From BQJD01 sp964350265 (GTDB lineage: Bacteria; Pseudomonadota; Gammaproteobacteria; Arenicellales; CAJQKF01), in NCBI GenBank assembly GCA_964350265.1, contig CAYGJZ010000040.1, forward strand, positions 1-37,566: a stretch of DNA of 37,566 bases. The letters run 5' to 3'. A program made the translations under genes and the position numbers. The notes beneath the pieces were generated by a model that ran no database searches, had not been told where the DNA came from, and saw only the letters and a list, made by a program, of their open reading frames with translations. How positions within the stretch are numbered: the first letter of the stretch is position 1; each line of letters begins with the position of its first letter. Below are positions 6,768 to 15,625 of the stretch, one piece after another.

Positions 6768-7397
6768 TCAAGTCTTCTCGGGGTACTCGCAAAGGTCGCG
6801 GATGACGCAGTCGTCGCAGGCCGGTCGCCTGGCCTTGCACACGTAGCGGCCGTGCAGGATGAGCAGGTGGTGGGCATCGCGCAGGTAGCGCTTGGGCACG
6901 CAGTCGAGCAGGCCGCGTTCCACCTGGTTGACGTTGCTGCCCGGGGCCAGGCCGGTGCGGTTGCCGACCCGGAAGATGTGCGTGTCCACGGCAATGGTGG
7001 GCTGGCCGAAGGCGGTGTTGAGAATGACGTTGGCGGTCTTGCGGCCGACCCCGGGCAGTGCCTCGAGGGCGGCGCGTTCGGCCGGCACCTCGCCACCATG
7101 TTCCTCGACCAGGATGCGGCAGGCGGCGACGATGTGCCTGGCCTTGCTGTTGAACAGGCCGATGGTGCGGATGTAGGGCACCAGTCCATCCACCCCCAGG
7201 GCCAGGATCTGTTCGGGCGTCGAGGCGACCGCGAACAGCTTCTCGGTGGCCTTGTTCACCGAGACATCGGTGGCCTGTGCCGACAGCGCCACCGCCACCA
7301 GCAGTTCGAAGGGGCTGGAGAATCGAAGCTCGGTTTCCGGCTCCGGGATGGCGCGGGCCAGCCGGCGGAAGATCAGCGAGACTTTTTTCTTGTCCAC
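6768..7397 (-). CDS. nth: Endonuclease III (DNA glycosylase/AP lyase)
   Basis: A base-excision repair enzyme removing oxidised pyrimidines and cleaving at abasic sites. From GTG 7397 the product has 209 residues and aligns without gaps to the family landmarks. The helix-hairpin-helix is LPGVGRKTAN (114-123) with catalytic Lys120, and catalytic Asp138 is in IAVDTH. The 4Fe-4S cluster uses C187, C194, C197 and C203. Its start overlaps the end of the RnfB-like gene by 25 bases. The metG-rnfB-nth neighbourhood resembles the one that elsewhere contains the full rnf operon. Confidence 0.96.
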   Translation of the reverse strand: MDKKKVSLIFRRLARAIPEPETELRFSSPFELLVAVALSAQATDVSVNKATEKLFAVASTPEQILALGVDGLVPYIRTIGLFNSKARHIVAACRILVEEHGGEVPAERAALEALPGVGRKTANVILNTAFGQPTIAVDTHIFRVGNRTGLAPGSNVNQVERGLLDCVPKRYLRDAHHLLILHGRYVCKARRPACDDCVIRDLCEYPEKT

Positions 7398-8026
7398 GGC
7401 TTCTCGCCCGGTTGTGCCAGGGCCTGGCGACGTGCCCGGCTGCGCGCCACCGCGTCGTGGATGTCCCGGGCCATGGCGGCATCGTCCGCGGACTGCGTGT
7501 CGGACGGCCGCGCCTGCCGGTGCGCTGGTTGCTGGCGCCGGCGGCGACGTGCGCGGGCCTTTCGGAATCGCTCTGCCGCGTCGGCGGCGAATGCCGGCCA
7601 GGCGGTGGAAGGGTGCCGGGGCGGGGCCGCGGGCACCAGGTCGATGCAGTCCACCGGGCACGGCGGCAGGCACAGCTCGCAGCCGGTGCACAGCCCGGCA
7701 ACGACGCCGTGCATGCGCTTGCCGCTGCCGACGATGGCATCCACCGGGCAGGCATCGATGCAGCGCGTGCAGCCGATGCACTCGGCCTCGCGGATCACTG
7801 CCAGGCGCAGGCCGTCGAAGGCCTCCACGTCGTCGGCCAGCTTTTCCGGCACGGGCAGTTGCCGCTGCCCGGCCAGCGCGGCGAGGGTGTAGCGGCCGCC
7901 CGGCGGGCAGCGGTCGATGCCGGTTTCACCACTGGCCACCGCTTCGGCATAGGCCAGGCAGTCAGGGTAGCCGCAGCGGGTGCACTGGGTCTGCGGCAGG
8001 CACCGGTCGATGGCGCCGGCGTTCAC
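7373..8026 (-). CDS. Soluble RnfB-like three-cluster ferredoxin
   Basis: A 217-residue iron-sulfur protein resembling the cytosolic part of RnfB/RsxB. The Fe-S (omega) domain shows LPQTQCTRCGYPDC with C15, C18, C23 and C40 and the flanking CPPGG. Two bacterial ferredoxin motifs follow: C83, C86, C89, C93 and C113, C116, C119, C123. The N-terminal membrane helix and hinge of true RnfB are absent, because the protein starts at GTG 8026 directly in the Fe-S domain. The C-terminal third is Ala/Arg-rich (RARRRRRQQ) and resembles nothing I recognise. No other rnf gene is present, so it is unlikely to be part of a full Rnf complex here. Its start overlaps the metG stop (GTGA). Confidence 0.85.
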   Translation of the reverse strand: MNAGAIDRCLPQTQCTRCGYPDCLAYAEAVASGETGIDRCPPGGRYTLAALAGQRQLPVPEKLADDVEAFDGLRLAVIREAECIGCTRCIDACPVDAIVGSGKRMHGVVAGLCTGCELCLPPCPVDCIDLVPAAPPRHPSTAWPAFAADAAERFRKARARRRRRQQPAHRQARPSDTQSADDAAMARDIHDAVARSRARRQALAQPGEKPWTRKKSR

Positions 8027-10053
8027 TTCACCCGCATGCCGGGCTGGGCGCCGTCGTCGGGGGAGAGCAGGAATACGTCCTCGCCACCGGGACCGGCAGC
8101 CAGCACCATGCCCTCGGAGACGCCGAAGCGCATCTTGCGCGGCGCGAGGTTGGCCACCATCACGGTCAGCCGGCCGGCCAGGTCCCCGGGTTGGTAGGCG
8201 GCGCGAATGCCGGCGAAGACCTGGCGTTGCTCGTCGCCGAGATCGAGGACCAGGCGCAGCAGCTTGTCGGCACCCTCCACCCGTTCCGCCTCGACGATGC
8301 GCGCCACGCGCAGGTCGATCTTGGTGAAGTCGTCGATACTGATCTTGTCGTCGTCGTTCAAGGATGTGTCTCCGGGGCTTGCCGCGACCGGCTCGGCGGC
8401 TGGTCGCGAGGCATCCAGCATGGCCTGTACGCGGTCCGTCTCGATGCGGCGCAGCAGGTGCTTGAAGGGGCGGATGGAATGACCGAGCAGCGGCGATGCC
8501 AGGCGTTGCCAGGCTCCCGGCTGGTCGATGGGGTCGTCGAGGAACGTCGCCACCCGCGCCGCCAGCGACGGCACCACCGGGGCGAGGTAGGTCATCAGCA
8601 CGCGGAACAGGTTCAGCGACTGGGTGCAGATGGCCGCCAGCTCGGCGTCGGCGCCGGTGTCCTTGGCGATGACCCACGGGGCGCGGTCGTTGACGTACTG
8701 GTTGGCGCGGTCCGCCAGCTCGATGATGGCGCGGATGGCATGGCCGTAGCGGCGTGCCTCGAAGTGCCCGGCCACCGTTTCCGCCTGCTCGACGAAGGCG
8801 GCGAGCCCGGCCGGGTCGTCGAGGGTGTCGCCGAGGCAGTCGTCGAAGCGCTTGTGCACGAAACCGGCGGTGCGACTGGCAATGTTGACCACCTTGCCCA
8901 CCAGGTCGGCATTGACCCGCTGCTGGAAGTCCTCGAGGTTGAGGTCGATGTCCTCCACCCGCGGGTTCAGCTTGGCGGCGAAGTAGTAGCGCAGGTAGTC
9001 CGGGTCGAGGTGGTCGAGGTAGTCGCGGGCGCTGATGAAGGTGCCGCGCGATTTCGACATCTTCTGCCCGTTGACGGTCAAAAAGCCGTGCGCCCACACC
9101 GCCGTCGGCCGGCGGAAGCCGGCGCCGTGCAGCATGGCCGGCCAGAACAGGGTGTGGAAGTAGAGGATGTCCTTGCCGATGAAGTGCACCATCTCGGCCT
9201 CGGAGCCGGGTTGGCAGAACGCGTCGAAGTCGATGCCCTCGCGGTCGCAGAGCTGGCGGAAGCTGGCCAGGTAGCCGATCGGCGCGTCCAGCCACACGTA
9301 GAAGTACTTGTCGCTCTCGCCGGGGATGGGGAAGCCGAAGTAGGGCGCGTCGCGGGAGATGTCCCAGTCGCGCAGGCCGGCATCGAACCACTCCTTCAGC
9401 TTGTTCTGCACCTCTTCCTGCACGTGGCCGCCGGCAGTCCATTCGCGCAGCATGGCGTCGAAATCGCCCAGGGCGACGAAGTAGTGCTCGGTGTCGCGGT
9501 CCTCCGGGGTGGCGCCGGAGATGGCCGAGCGCGGTTCGACCAGGTCGGCCGGCGTGTAGGTGGCGCCGCACACCTCGCAGTTGTCGCCGTACTGGTCCTC
9601 GGCGCCGCAGCGCGGGCAGCGGCCGCGGATGAAGCGGTCGGGCAGGAAGATGCCCTCCACCGGGTCGAAGGCCTGGCGGATGACGCGGCGATGAATATGG
9701 CCGCCATCCTGGAGGCGGCTGAAAATGGTCTCCGACAGCGCGCGGTTTTCCGGCGAGTGGGTGGTGTAGTAGTTGTCGAAGCTGATCGCGAAGTCGTCGA
9801 AGTCGGCGCGATGGGCCTTGCCGATGCGCTCGATCAGCGTCTCCGGGGTGATGCCCTCGGCCTTGGCCTTGAGCATGATCGGCGTGCCGTGGGCGTCGTC
9901 GGCGCAGACGTAGTACACCTGGTGGCCGCGCATGCGCTGGAAGCGCACCCAGATGTCGGTCTGGATGTACTCGAGCAGGTGGCCGATGTGAATGGGCCCG
10001 TTGGCATAGGGCAGGGCGCTGGTGACAAGGATTTTTCGCGCGGCGTCTGGCAT
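8023..10053 (-). CDS. metG: Methionyl-tRNA synthetase
   Basis: Class I aminoacyl-tRNA synthetase, 676 residues. Seen are HIGH at 22-25 (in NGPIHIGHLLEY), a Zn-binding knuckle with CPRCGAEDQYGDNCEVCG, and KMSKS at 331-335. The C-terminal EMAPII-like tRNA-binding domain (DDFTKIDLRVARI onward) supports dimerisation and tRNA binding. The MPDAARKILVTSALPYANG start at ATG 10053 is typical. It is divergent from apbC and heads a compact minus-strand series with the RnfB-like gene and nth. Confidence 0.97.
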   Translation of the reverse strand: MPDAARKILVTSALPYANGPIHIGHLLEYIQTDIWVRFQRMRGHQVYYVCADDAHGTPIMLKAKAEGITPETLIERIGKAHRADFDDFAISFDNYYTTHSPENRALSETIFSRLQDGGHIHRRVIRQAFDPVEGIFLPDRFIRGRCPRCGAEDQYGDNCEVCGATYTPADLVEPRSAISGATPEDRDTEHYFVALGDFDAMLREWTAGGHVQEEVQNKLKEWFDAGLRDWDISRDAPYFGFPIPGESDKYFYVWLDAPIGYLASFRQLCDREGIDFDAFCQPGSEAEMVHFIGKDILYFHTLFWPAMLHGAGFRRPTAVWAHGFLTVNGQKMSKSRGTFISARDYLDHLDPDYLRYYFAAKLNPRVEDIDLNLEDFQQRVNADLVGKVVNIASRTAGFVHKRFDDCLGDTLDDPAGLAAFVEQAETVAGHFEARRYGHAIRAIIELADRANQYVNDRAPWVIAKDTGADAELAAICTQSLNLFRVLMTYLAPVVPSLAARVATFLDDPIDQPGAWQRLASPLLGHSIRPFKHLLRRIETDRVQAMLDASRPAAEPVAASPGDTSLNDDDKISIDDFTKIDLRVARIVEAERVEGADKLLRLVLDLGDEQRQVFAGIRAAYQPGDLAGRLTVMVANLAPRKMRFGVSEGMVLAAGPGGEDVFLLSPDDGAQPGMRVK

Positions 10054-10090
10054 GGGGTCCCGGTTGGATTTTCCGTAGTAAAACCCTGAA

Positions 10091-10096
10091 ATTATA
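10091..10096 (-). promoter_or_regulatory. -10 element (TATAAT) upstream of metG
   Basis: A perfect TATAAT on the minus strand lies 38 bases before the metG ATG in the divergent metG/apbC spacer. No clear -35 hexamer sits at 16-18 bases, so strength and exact start are uncertain. Confidence 0.5.
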
Positions 10097-10119
10097 TCGT
10101 AACCGGGCCCACGTGGCGT

Positions 10120-10148
10120 GTGACAAAAAGCCGCCGAGGCTTTACCAT
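10120..10148 (+). promoter_or_regulatory. Candidate sigma-70 promoter for apbC
   Basis: GTGACA (10120-10125) and TACCAT (10143-10148) are separated by 17 bases and lie about 50 bases before the apbC ATG. They match the consensus at 5/6 and 4/6 positions. Confidence 0.4.
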
Positions 10149-10197
10149 TGCCGGCCTCCCGCGAGACCGCGAATTCCGAAGGTTGCCTGGAAACATC

Positions 10198-11289
10198 ATG
10201 AGTGAGCTTGACAAGGCCGCTGTCGAAGCGGCGCTGAAATCCATCGTCGATCCCCACACCGGCAAGGACGTCGTGTCCTCGAAACTGCTGAAGTCGGTGG
10301 CGGTGGAGGGGTCGAAGGTCGGCGTCGCCATCGTCTTCAACTACCCCGCGGCGAGCTGGCACGACACCCTGCGCGGCGAGATCGAGCAGGCGGTGGCGGC
10401 CCTCGACCCGAAGGCCGAGGTGCAGGTGGAGATCGGCGTCGAGATCACCTCGCACAGCGTGCAGAAGGGTGTGCAGCCCATCGCCAACGTGAAGAACATC
10501 ATCGCCGTGGCCTCCGGCAAGGGCGGCGTCGGCAAGTCCACCGTGGCCGTCAACCTGGCCCTGGCCCTGTCCGCCGAGGGCGCCACCGTCGGCGTTCTCG
10601 ACGCCGACATCTACGGCCCCAGCCAGCCGCGCATGCTCGGCGTCAGCGCCAAGCCCGAGTCGCGAGACGGCAAGAGCCTCGAACCGCTCAACAGCTATCA
10701 CCTGCAAGCCATGTCCATCGGCTTTCTCATCGACGAGGAAACGCCGATGATCTGGCGTGGGCCGATGGTGACCCAGGCGCTGGAGCAGTTGCTCAAGGAC
10801 ACGCGCTGGCGCGACCTCGACTACCTCGTCGTCGACCTGCCGCCGGGCACTGGCGACACCCAGCTCACCCTGGCACAGAAGGTGCCGGTGACCGGCTCGG
10901 TGATCGTGACCACGCCCCAGGACATCGCCCTGCTCGACGCGCGCAAGGCCTACCGCATGTTCGAGAAAGTGGAGATCCAGGTGCTCGGCGTGGTGGAGAA
11001 CATGAGCACGCACGTGTGTTCCAACTGTGGCCACGAGGAGCACATCTTCGGCGAGGGCGGCGGCCGCCGCATGGCCGAGGAGTACGGCGTCGACTACCTC
11101 GGCGACATCCCGCTGGATCGCAGCATCCGCGAGAACGCCGACGGCGGCCGGCCGACGGTGGTGGCCGACCCCGACGGTCGCCTGGCCATGAACTACCGCG
11201 CCATCGCGCGCAAGGTGGCCGGCAAGCTGTCGGTGGGCAGGCGCGACTACAGCGACAAGTTCCCGTCCATCGTGATCCAGAACAACTGA
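10198..11289 (+). CDS. apbC: Iron-sulfur cluster carrier ApbC/Mrp
   Basis: A P-loop NTPase that carries Fe-S clusters in the cytoplasm, 363 residues. It has an N-terminal MIP18/DUF59 domain (about 1-85), the deviant Walker A GKGGVGKST (107-115), a DxD-type segment LDADIYGPSQPRML and a C-terminal CSNC motif (C274, C277) that bridges a 4Fe-4S cluster between two subunits. The ATG at 10198 is chosen because the homologous protein starts at this point; an upstream in-frame start at 10120 would overlap the promoter. It is followed after 34 bases by dcd, as in many gammaproteobacteria. Confidence 0.95.
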   Translation: MSELDKAAVEAALKSIVDPHTGKDVVSSKLLKSVAVEGSKVGVAIVFNYPAASWHDTLRGEIEQAVAALDPKAEVQVEIGVEITSHSVQKGVQPIANVKNIIAVASGKGGVGKSTVAVNLALALSAEGATVGVLDADIYGPSQPRMLGVSAKPESRDGKSLEPLNSYHLQAMSIGFLIDEETPMIWRGPMVTQALEQLLKDTRWRDLDYLVVDLPPGTGDTQLTLAQKVPVTGSVIVTTPQDIALLDARKAYRMFEKVEIQVLGVVENMSTHVCSNCGHEEHIFGEGGGRRMAEEYGVDYLGDIPLDRSIRENADGGRPTVVADPDGRLAMNYRAIARKVAGKLSVGRRDYSDKFPSIVIQNN

Positions 11290-11323
11290 GCGGCCAACGG
11301 TCGTCATCCTGGGGCGCTGCCCG

Positions 11324-11890
11324 ATGAGCATCAAGTCCGACAAGTGGATTCGCCGCATGGCCGTCGAGCACGGCATGATCGAGCCCTTCGAGCCCGGCCA
11401 GGTACGGGGCGAGGAGGGCCGGCGGGTGATTTCCTACGGCACCTCGAGCTACGGCTACGACATCCGCTGTTCCGACGAGTTCAAGATCTTCACCAACATC
11501 AACTCGGCCATCGTCGATCCGAAGCAGTTCGACGCCACCAGCTTCGTCGATTTCAAGGGCGAGGTCTGCATCATCCCGCCCAACTCCTTCGCCCTGGCGC
11601 GCACCGTGGAGTATTTCCGCATCCCGCGCAACGTGCTCACCATCTGCCTTGGCAAGAGCACCTATGCCCGCTGCGGCATCATCGTCAACGTGACCCCCTT
11701 CGAGCCGGAATGGGAGGGCTACGTGACCCTGGAGTTTTCCAATACCACGCCGTTGCCGGCGCGCATCTACGCCAACGAAGGCGTTGCCCAGGTCATTTTC
11801 TTCGAGTCCGACGAGCCGTGCGAGATGTCCTACAAGGATCGCAACGGCAAGTACCAGGGGCAGCAGGGCGTGACCCTGCCGAAGGTATGA
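11324..11890 (+). CDS. dcd: dCTP deaminase
   Basis: Converts dCTP to dUTP, the main route to dTMP precursors in gammaproteobacteria. At 188 residues it has the normal length. Typical features are MSIKSDKWIRRMA at the start, the substrate-binding segment LGKSTYARCGIIVNVTPFEP and the catalytic-Glu strand YVTLEFSNTTPLPARIYANEG. The C-terminal GKYQGQQGVTLPKV closes over the nucleotide. It lies between apbC and aroC on the plus strand. Confidence 0.96.
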   Translation: MSIKSDKWIRRMAVEHGMIEPFEPGQVRGEEGRRVISYGTSSYGYDIRCSDEFKIFTNINSAIVDPKQFDATSFVDFKGEVCIIPPNSFALARTVEYFRIPRNVLTICLGKSTYARCGIIVNVTPFEPEWEGYVTLEFSNTTPLPARIYANEGVAQVIFFESDEPCEMSYKDRNGKYQGQQGVTLPKV

Positions 11891-11923
11891 TCGCCGGCCC
11901 CGCGCGGTCGTCGCGCTGACATC

Positions 11924-13018
11924 GTGGCAGGCAATACCCTCGGTCGGCTGTTCACGCTGACCACCTTCGGCGAAAGCCACGGGCCGGCCCTGGGCGGCGT
12001 GGTCGACGGCTGTCCACCGGGGCTGCCGCTGACCGAGGCCGACCTGCAGCACGACCTCGACCGGCGTCGGCCCGGTCGTTCGAAGTACACCACCCAGCGC
12101 CGCGAGGCCGACGCCGTGGAAATCCTCTCCGGGGTCTTCCAGGGGCGCACCACGGGAACGCCCATTGGCCTGTTGATCCGCAACACCGACCAGCGCTCCC
12201 GCGACTACGACCGGATCAAGGATCGCTTCCGCCCCGGCCATGCCGACTTCACCTACCTGCGCAAGTACGGCCTGCGTGACTATCGCGGCGGTGGTCGTTC
12301 CTCGGCCCGGGAAACCGCCGTCCGCGTGGCTGCCGGCGCCGTGGCCAAGAAATGCCTGGCCAGCTTCGGTGTCGAGGTGCGCGCCTGCCTGGTGGCGCTT
12401 GGACCCATCGAGGTCACCGAGCTCGACTGGTCGGTGGTGGAGAGCAACGACTTCTTCTGTCCGGACCCGGCGCGGGTACCGGAGATGGAGGCGATGATCA
12501 CCGCGCTGCGCCGCGAGGGCGACTCGGTGGGCGCACGGCTGAAGGTGGTGGCCAGCGGCCTGCCGGCCGGGCTCGGCGAGCCGGTGTTCGACCGTCTCGA
12601 TGCCGACCTCGCCCACGCGCTGATGAGCATCAACGCGGTGAAGGGGGTGGAAATCGGCGCCGGCTTCGCCTCGGTGGCGCAGAAAGGTTCCGAGCACCGC
12701 GACGAGATGACCCCGGAGGGCTTTGCCTCCAACCATGCCGGCGGCGTGCTCGGCGGTATTTCCACCGGCCAGGACGTGGTCGCCACGGTGGCATTGAAAC
12801 CGACTTCCAGCATCCAGGTGCCCGGCAATACCGTGAACGTGGACGGCGAGGCGGTGGAGGTGGTCACCACCGGTCGCCACGATCCCTGCGTCGGCATCCG
12901 CGCGGTACCCATTGCCGAGGCGATGATGGCGCTGGTGCTGGTGGACCACCTGCTGCGCCAGCGTGGCCAGAACGGCCATCCCGGCCCGGTGCCGACCCTG
13001 CCGGAAATCGACCGCTAG
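11924..13018 (+). CDS. aroC: Chorismate synthase
   Basis: The last shikimate-pathway enzyme, forming chorismate from EPSP with reduced FMN as cofactor. From GTG 11924 it has 364 residues. Family signatures are GESHGPALGGVVDGCPPG, RRPGRSKYTTQRREAD, GGGRSSARETAVRVAAGA and the C-terminal TGRHDPCVGIRAVPIAEAM. The GTG start lacks a clear Shine-Dalgarno sequence and follows dcd by 33 bases. Its stop overlaps the stop of the convergent small gene (shared CTAG). Chorismate feeds the trp genes found further along. Confidence 0.96.
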   Translation: MAGNTLGRLFTLTTFGESHGPALGGVVDGCPPGLPLTEADLQHDLDRRRPGRSKYTTQRREADAVEILSGVFQGRTTGTPIGLLIRNTDQRSRDYDRIKDRFRPGHADFTYLRKYGLRDYRGGGRSSARETAVRVAAGAVAKKCLASFGVEVRACLVALGPIEVTELDWSVVESNDFFCPDPARVPEMEAMITALRREGDSVGARLKVVASGLPAGLGEPVFDRLDADLAHALMSINAVKGVEIGAGFASVAQKGSEHRDEMTPEGFASNHAGGVLGGISTGQDVVATVALKPTSSIQVPGNTVNVDGEAVEVVTTGRHDPCVGIRAVPIAEAMMALVLVDHLLRQRGQNGHPGPVPTLPEIDR

Positions 13019-13386
13019 CGCTGTCCCGGGGTGCGCGGCGCCTCGGCCACTTCGCGCGCGGCGGCGCCGTGGGCGTGGAACAGCAGCACGCTGATCTCGC
13101 CGATGCGTTCCACCAGGGCCAGCGCATCGAGATCGTTGCCCCCTTCCGCGACCAGCTCGTAGTGCAACGGCCCCAGGTAGTCGAGCACATCCTCGATGGC
13201 CAGCGGGTCGCTCGGCTTGCTGCAACGCGCCTGCTTGTACAGCCCGGCGACGATGCGCTTGACCAGCGGGTAGTGCACGGCGTCCGCGCGCACCAGTTCC
13301 GCGGCCTTGCGCCAGCTCGGGTTGAGCGGCAGCTGGGCCTCGCCGAGGGCGTCGGCGAGTTGCGCGATGTACTGGCGAAACTCCAT
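13015..13386 (-). CDS. Unknown 123-residue protein
   Basis: I do not recognise this protein. The frame starts at ATG 13386 (MEFRQYIAQLADALGEAQ) and ends in the aroC stop. It appears mostly helical and soluble, with no signal peptide or membrane segment. There is a single Cys (near residue 66, KQARCSKPSDP), acidic patches (IEDVLDYLGPLHYELV) and a closing ERIGEISVLLFHAHGAA helix before a Pro/Arg tail. It appears real because it has normal codon-position bias and amino-acid composition and occupies DNA that is otherwise free between convergent aroC and divergent leuC. Upstream frames to 13404 (MSPRSTMEF) are possible. Confidence 0.65.
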   Translation of the reverse strand: MEFRQYIAQLADALGEAQLPLNPSWRKAAELVRADAVHYPLVKRIVAGLYKQARCSKPSDPLAIEDVLDYLGPLHYELVAEGGNDLDALALVERIGEISVLLFHAHGAAAREVAEAPRTPGQR

Positions 13387-13499
13387 CGTCGATCTGGGGC
13401 TCACGGGTGTCGATGCCGGTGCAGGGTAGCGGCACCGCGGTCGGCTGTAAACGTCCGCGGCGGGTTGTCGCGCGGGCGGTGGGCCGGCGCAAAATATGG

Positions 13500-13505
13500 T
13501 ACGAT
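13500..13505 (+). promoter_or_regulatory. Likely -10 element for leuCDB
   Basis: TACGAT lies 38 bases before the leuC ATG in the only AT-rich part of the 157-base spacer (AAAATATGGTACGATTTT). No convincing -35 sits at 16-18 bases. The overlapping TATGGT is an alternative -10. Confidence 0.35.
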
Positions 13506-13543
13506 TTTCAGGTTAATTCACCCTGTATTACACGAATTCCGAC

Positions 13544-14953
13544 ATGGCAGCTCGCACCCTCTACGACAAGCTCTGGGACAGCCACCTGGTTCGCCAGGAA
13601 GAAGATGGCACCGCCCTGCTTTACATTGATCGCCACCTGGTTCACGAAGTGACCTCGCCGCAGGCCTTTGACGGCCTGCGCGAAGCCGGCCGGCCGCTGT
13701 GGCGGCTGGCCTGTAACCTGGCGGTGGCCGATCACAACGTGCCCACCACCTCCCGCGAGGAGGGCATCGCCGACCCGGTGTCGCGGCTGCAGGTGGAGAC
13801 GCTGGACGCCAATTGCCGCGAGTACGGCATGGTGGAGTTCGACATGATGGACCCCCGCCAGGGCATCGTTCACGTCATCGGCCCGGAGCAGGGCGCCACC
13901 CTGCCGGGCACCACGGTGGTCTGCGGCGACTCGCACACCTCCACCCACGGTGCGCTCGGTGCGCTGGCCTTCGGCATCGGCACCTCCGACGTGGAGCACG
14001 TGCTGGCCACCCAGTGCGTGGTCCAGCGCAAGGCGAAGAACATGCGTGTCAACGTGGTCGGCGCGCTGCCCGAAGGGGTGACCGGCAAGGACCTGGTGCT
14101 CGCCATCATCGGCCAGATCGGCACCGCCGGCGGCACCGGCCATGCCATCGAGTTCGCCGGCGAGGCGGTGCGCAGCCTGTCCATGGAACAGCGCATGACC
14201 ATGTGCAACATGGCCATCGAGGCCGGTGCGCGCTACGGCATGGTGGCGGTGGACCAGGCCACCATCGACTACGTCGAAGGTCGCCCCTTCGCGCCGGCCG
14301 GCGCGCTGTGGAACCAGGCGGTGGAGAACTGGCGCACGCTGGTCAGCGACGAGGGCGCCCACTTCGACCGCGAGGTCTCTATCGATGCCTCCGCGCTGCA
14401 CCCGCAGGTCACCTGGGGCACCTCGCCGGAGATGGTCATCGGCGTCGACCAGCGGATTCCCGACCCGGACAGCATCGACGACCCGGCCAAGCGCGACGGC
14501 TACCAGCGCGCCCTGGCCTACATGGATCTCGCCGCCGGCACCGCCATCACCGACGTGCGCCCGGACAAGGTCTTCATCGGCTCGTGTACCAACAGCCGCA
14601 TCGAGGACCTGCGTGCCGCCGCCGAGGTGGCGCGCGGTCGCAAGGTGGCGGACAACATCAAGCTCGCCCTGGTGGTGCCCGGCTCCGGGCTGGTCAAGAG
14701 CCAGGCCGAGGCCGAGGGGCTCGACCGGGTCTTCATCGAGGCCGGCTTCCAGTGGCGCGAGCCGGGCTGTTCCATGTGCCTGGCGATGAACGCCGATCGC
14801 CTGGAACCCGGGGAGCGCTGCGCCTCGACTTCCAACCGCAATTTCGAAGGCCGCCAGGGCTACGGTGGGCGCACCCACCTGGTCTCCCCGGCGATGGCCG
14901 CCGCTGCCGCCGTGCACGGCCACTTCGTCGACGTCACCCGCTTGCCAAGGTAA
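13544..14953 (+). CDS. leuC: 3-isopropylmalate dehydratase, large subunit
   Basis: With LeuD it isomerises 2-isopropylmalate to 3-isopropylmalate in leucine synthesis. It is an aconitase-family protein of 469 residues. The 4Fe-4S cluster ligands are C348 (GSCTNSR) and C409/C412 (PGCSMCLAMN). Other signatures are VCGDSHTSTHGALGALAFGIG and the N-terminal DKLWDSHLV. It is the first gene of leuCDB, 4 bases before leuD. Confidence 0.97.
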   Translation: MAARTLYDKLWDSHLVRQEEDGTALLYIDRHLVHEVTSPQAFDGLREAGRPLWRLACNLAVADHNVPTTSREEGIADPVSRLQVETLDANCREYGMVEFDMMDPRQGIVHVIGPEQGATLPGTTVVCGDSHTSTHGALGALAFGIGTSDVEHVLATQCVVQRKAKNMRVNVVGALPEGVTGKDLVLAIIGQIGTAGGTGHAIEFAGEAVRSLSMEQRMTMCNMAIEAGARYGMVAVDQATIDYVEGRPFAPAGALWNQAVENWRTLVSDEGAHFDREVSIDASALHPQVTWGTSPEMVIGVDQRIPDPDSIDDPAKRDGYQRALAYMDLAAGTAITDVRPDKVFIGSCTNSRIEDLRAAAEVARGRKVADNIKLALVVPGSGLVKSQAEAEGLDRVFIEAGFQWREPGCSMCLAMNADRLEPGERCASTSNRNFEGRQGYGGRTHLVSPAMAAAAAVHGHFVDVTRLPR

Positions 14954-14957
14954 TCCC

Positions 14958-15623
14958 ATGGAACCTCTCGTTTCCGTCACCGGCGTGGTCCTGCCCATGG
15001 ATCGCTCCAACGTCGATACCGACGCCATCATTCCCAAGCAGTACCTGAAGGGAATCCACAAGTTCGGCTACGGCGACAACCTGTTCGACGCCTGGCGCTA
15101 CCTGGACAGCGGCGAGCCTGGCCAGGATCACACGAAGCGCCCGATCAACCCGGATTTCGTGCTCAACCAGCCGCGCTACCGCGATGCGAAGATCCTGCTC
15201 GCGCGGCAGAACTTCGCCTGCGGGTCGTCTCGCGAACACGCCGCCTGGGCGTTCCGCGACTACGGCATCCGCATTCTCATCGCGCCGTCCTTCGCCGACA
15301 TCTTCTTCAACAACGCGCCGAAGAATGGCCTGCTGACCGTGGTGCTGGGCGAGGACGTGGTCGACCAGCTGTTCCGCGAGGTGTTCGACAACGAGGGCTT
15401 TGCGCTCACCGTCGACCTGCCGTCGCAGACCGTCACCACCCCGTCCGGCGAGGTGCATCGCTTCGACGTCGACCCGTTCCGCAAGCACTGCCTGGTCAAC
15501 GGCCTCGACCAGATCGGCATCACCCTGCAACACGCCGACGACATCCGTGCCTACGAGCAGCGCCGCGCGGCCGAGGCGCCGTGGCTGTTCCAGGATCTGG
15601 CACAACGCCAGGCAACGAGCTGA
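14958..15623 (+). CDS. leuD: 3-isopropylmalate dehydratase, small subunit
   Basis: The swivel-domain subunit of isopropylmalate isomerase, 221 residues from ATG 14958. It shows MDRSNVDTDAIIPKQYLK near the start and the substrate-loop motif FACGSSREHAAWAF. Earlier in-frame starts lie inside leuC and are rejected. It lies between leuC and leuB with very short spacers (4 and 2 bases), a clear operon. Confidence 0.97.
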   Translation: MEPLVSVTGVVLPMDRSNVDTDAIIPKQYLKGIHKFGYGDNLFDAWRYLDSGEPGQDHTKRPINPDFVLNQPRYRDAKILLARQNFACGSSREHAAWAFRDYGIRILIAPSFADIFFNNAPKNGLLTVVLGEDVVDQLFREVFDNEGFALTVDLPSQTVTTPSGEVHRFDVDPFRKHCLVNGLDQIGITLQHADDIRAYEQRRAAEAPWLFQDLAQRQATS

Positions 15624-15625
15624 CC

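Noticed and set aside
6332..7189. Longer version of the DUF2282 peptide gene reaching into nth
   Set aside because: The extension overlaps nth on the same strand in another frame. The peptide has a clean signal sequence, ATG and GAGGAG at 6592.
7246..10089. 947-codon open frame on the plus strand opposite nth, rnfB and metG
   Set aside because: The minus strand encodes three clear proteins with intact motifs here. The plus frame is low-complexity, with no recognisable domain.
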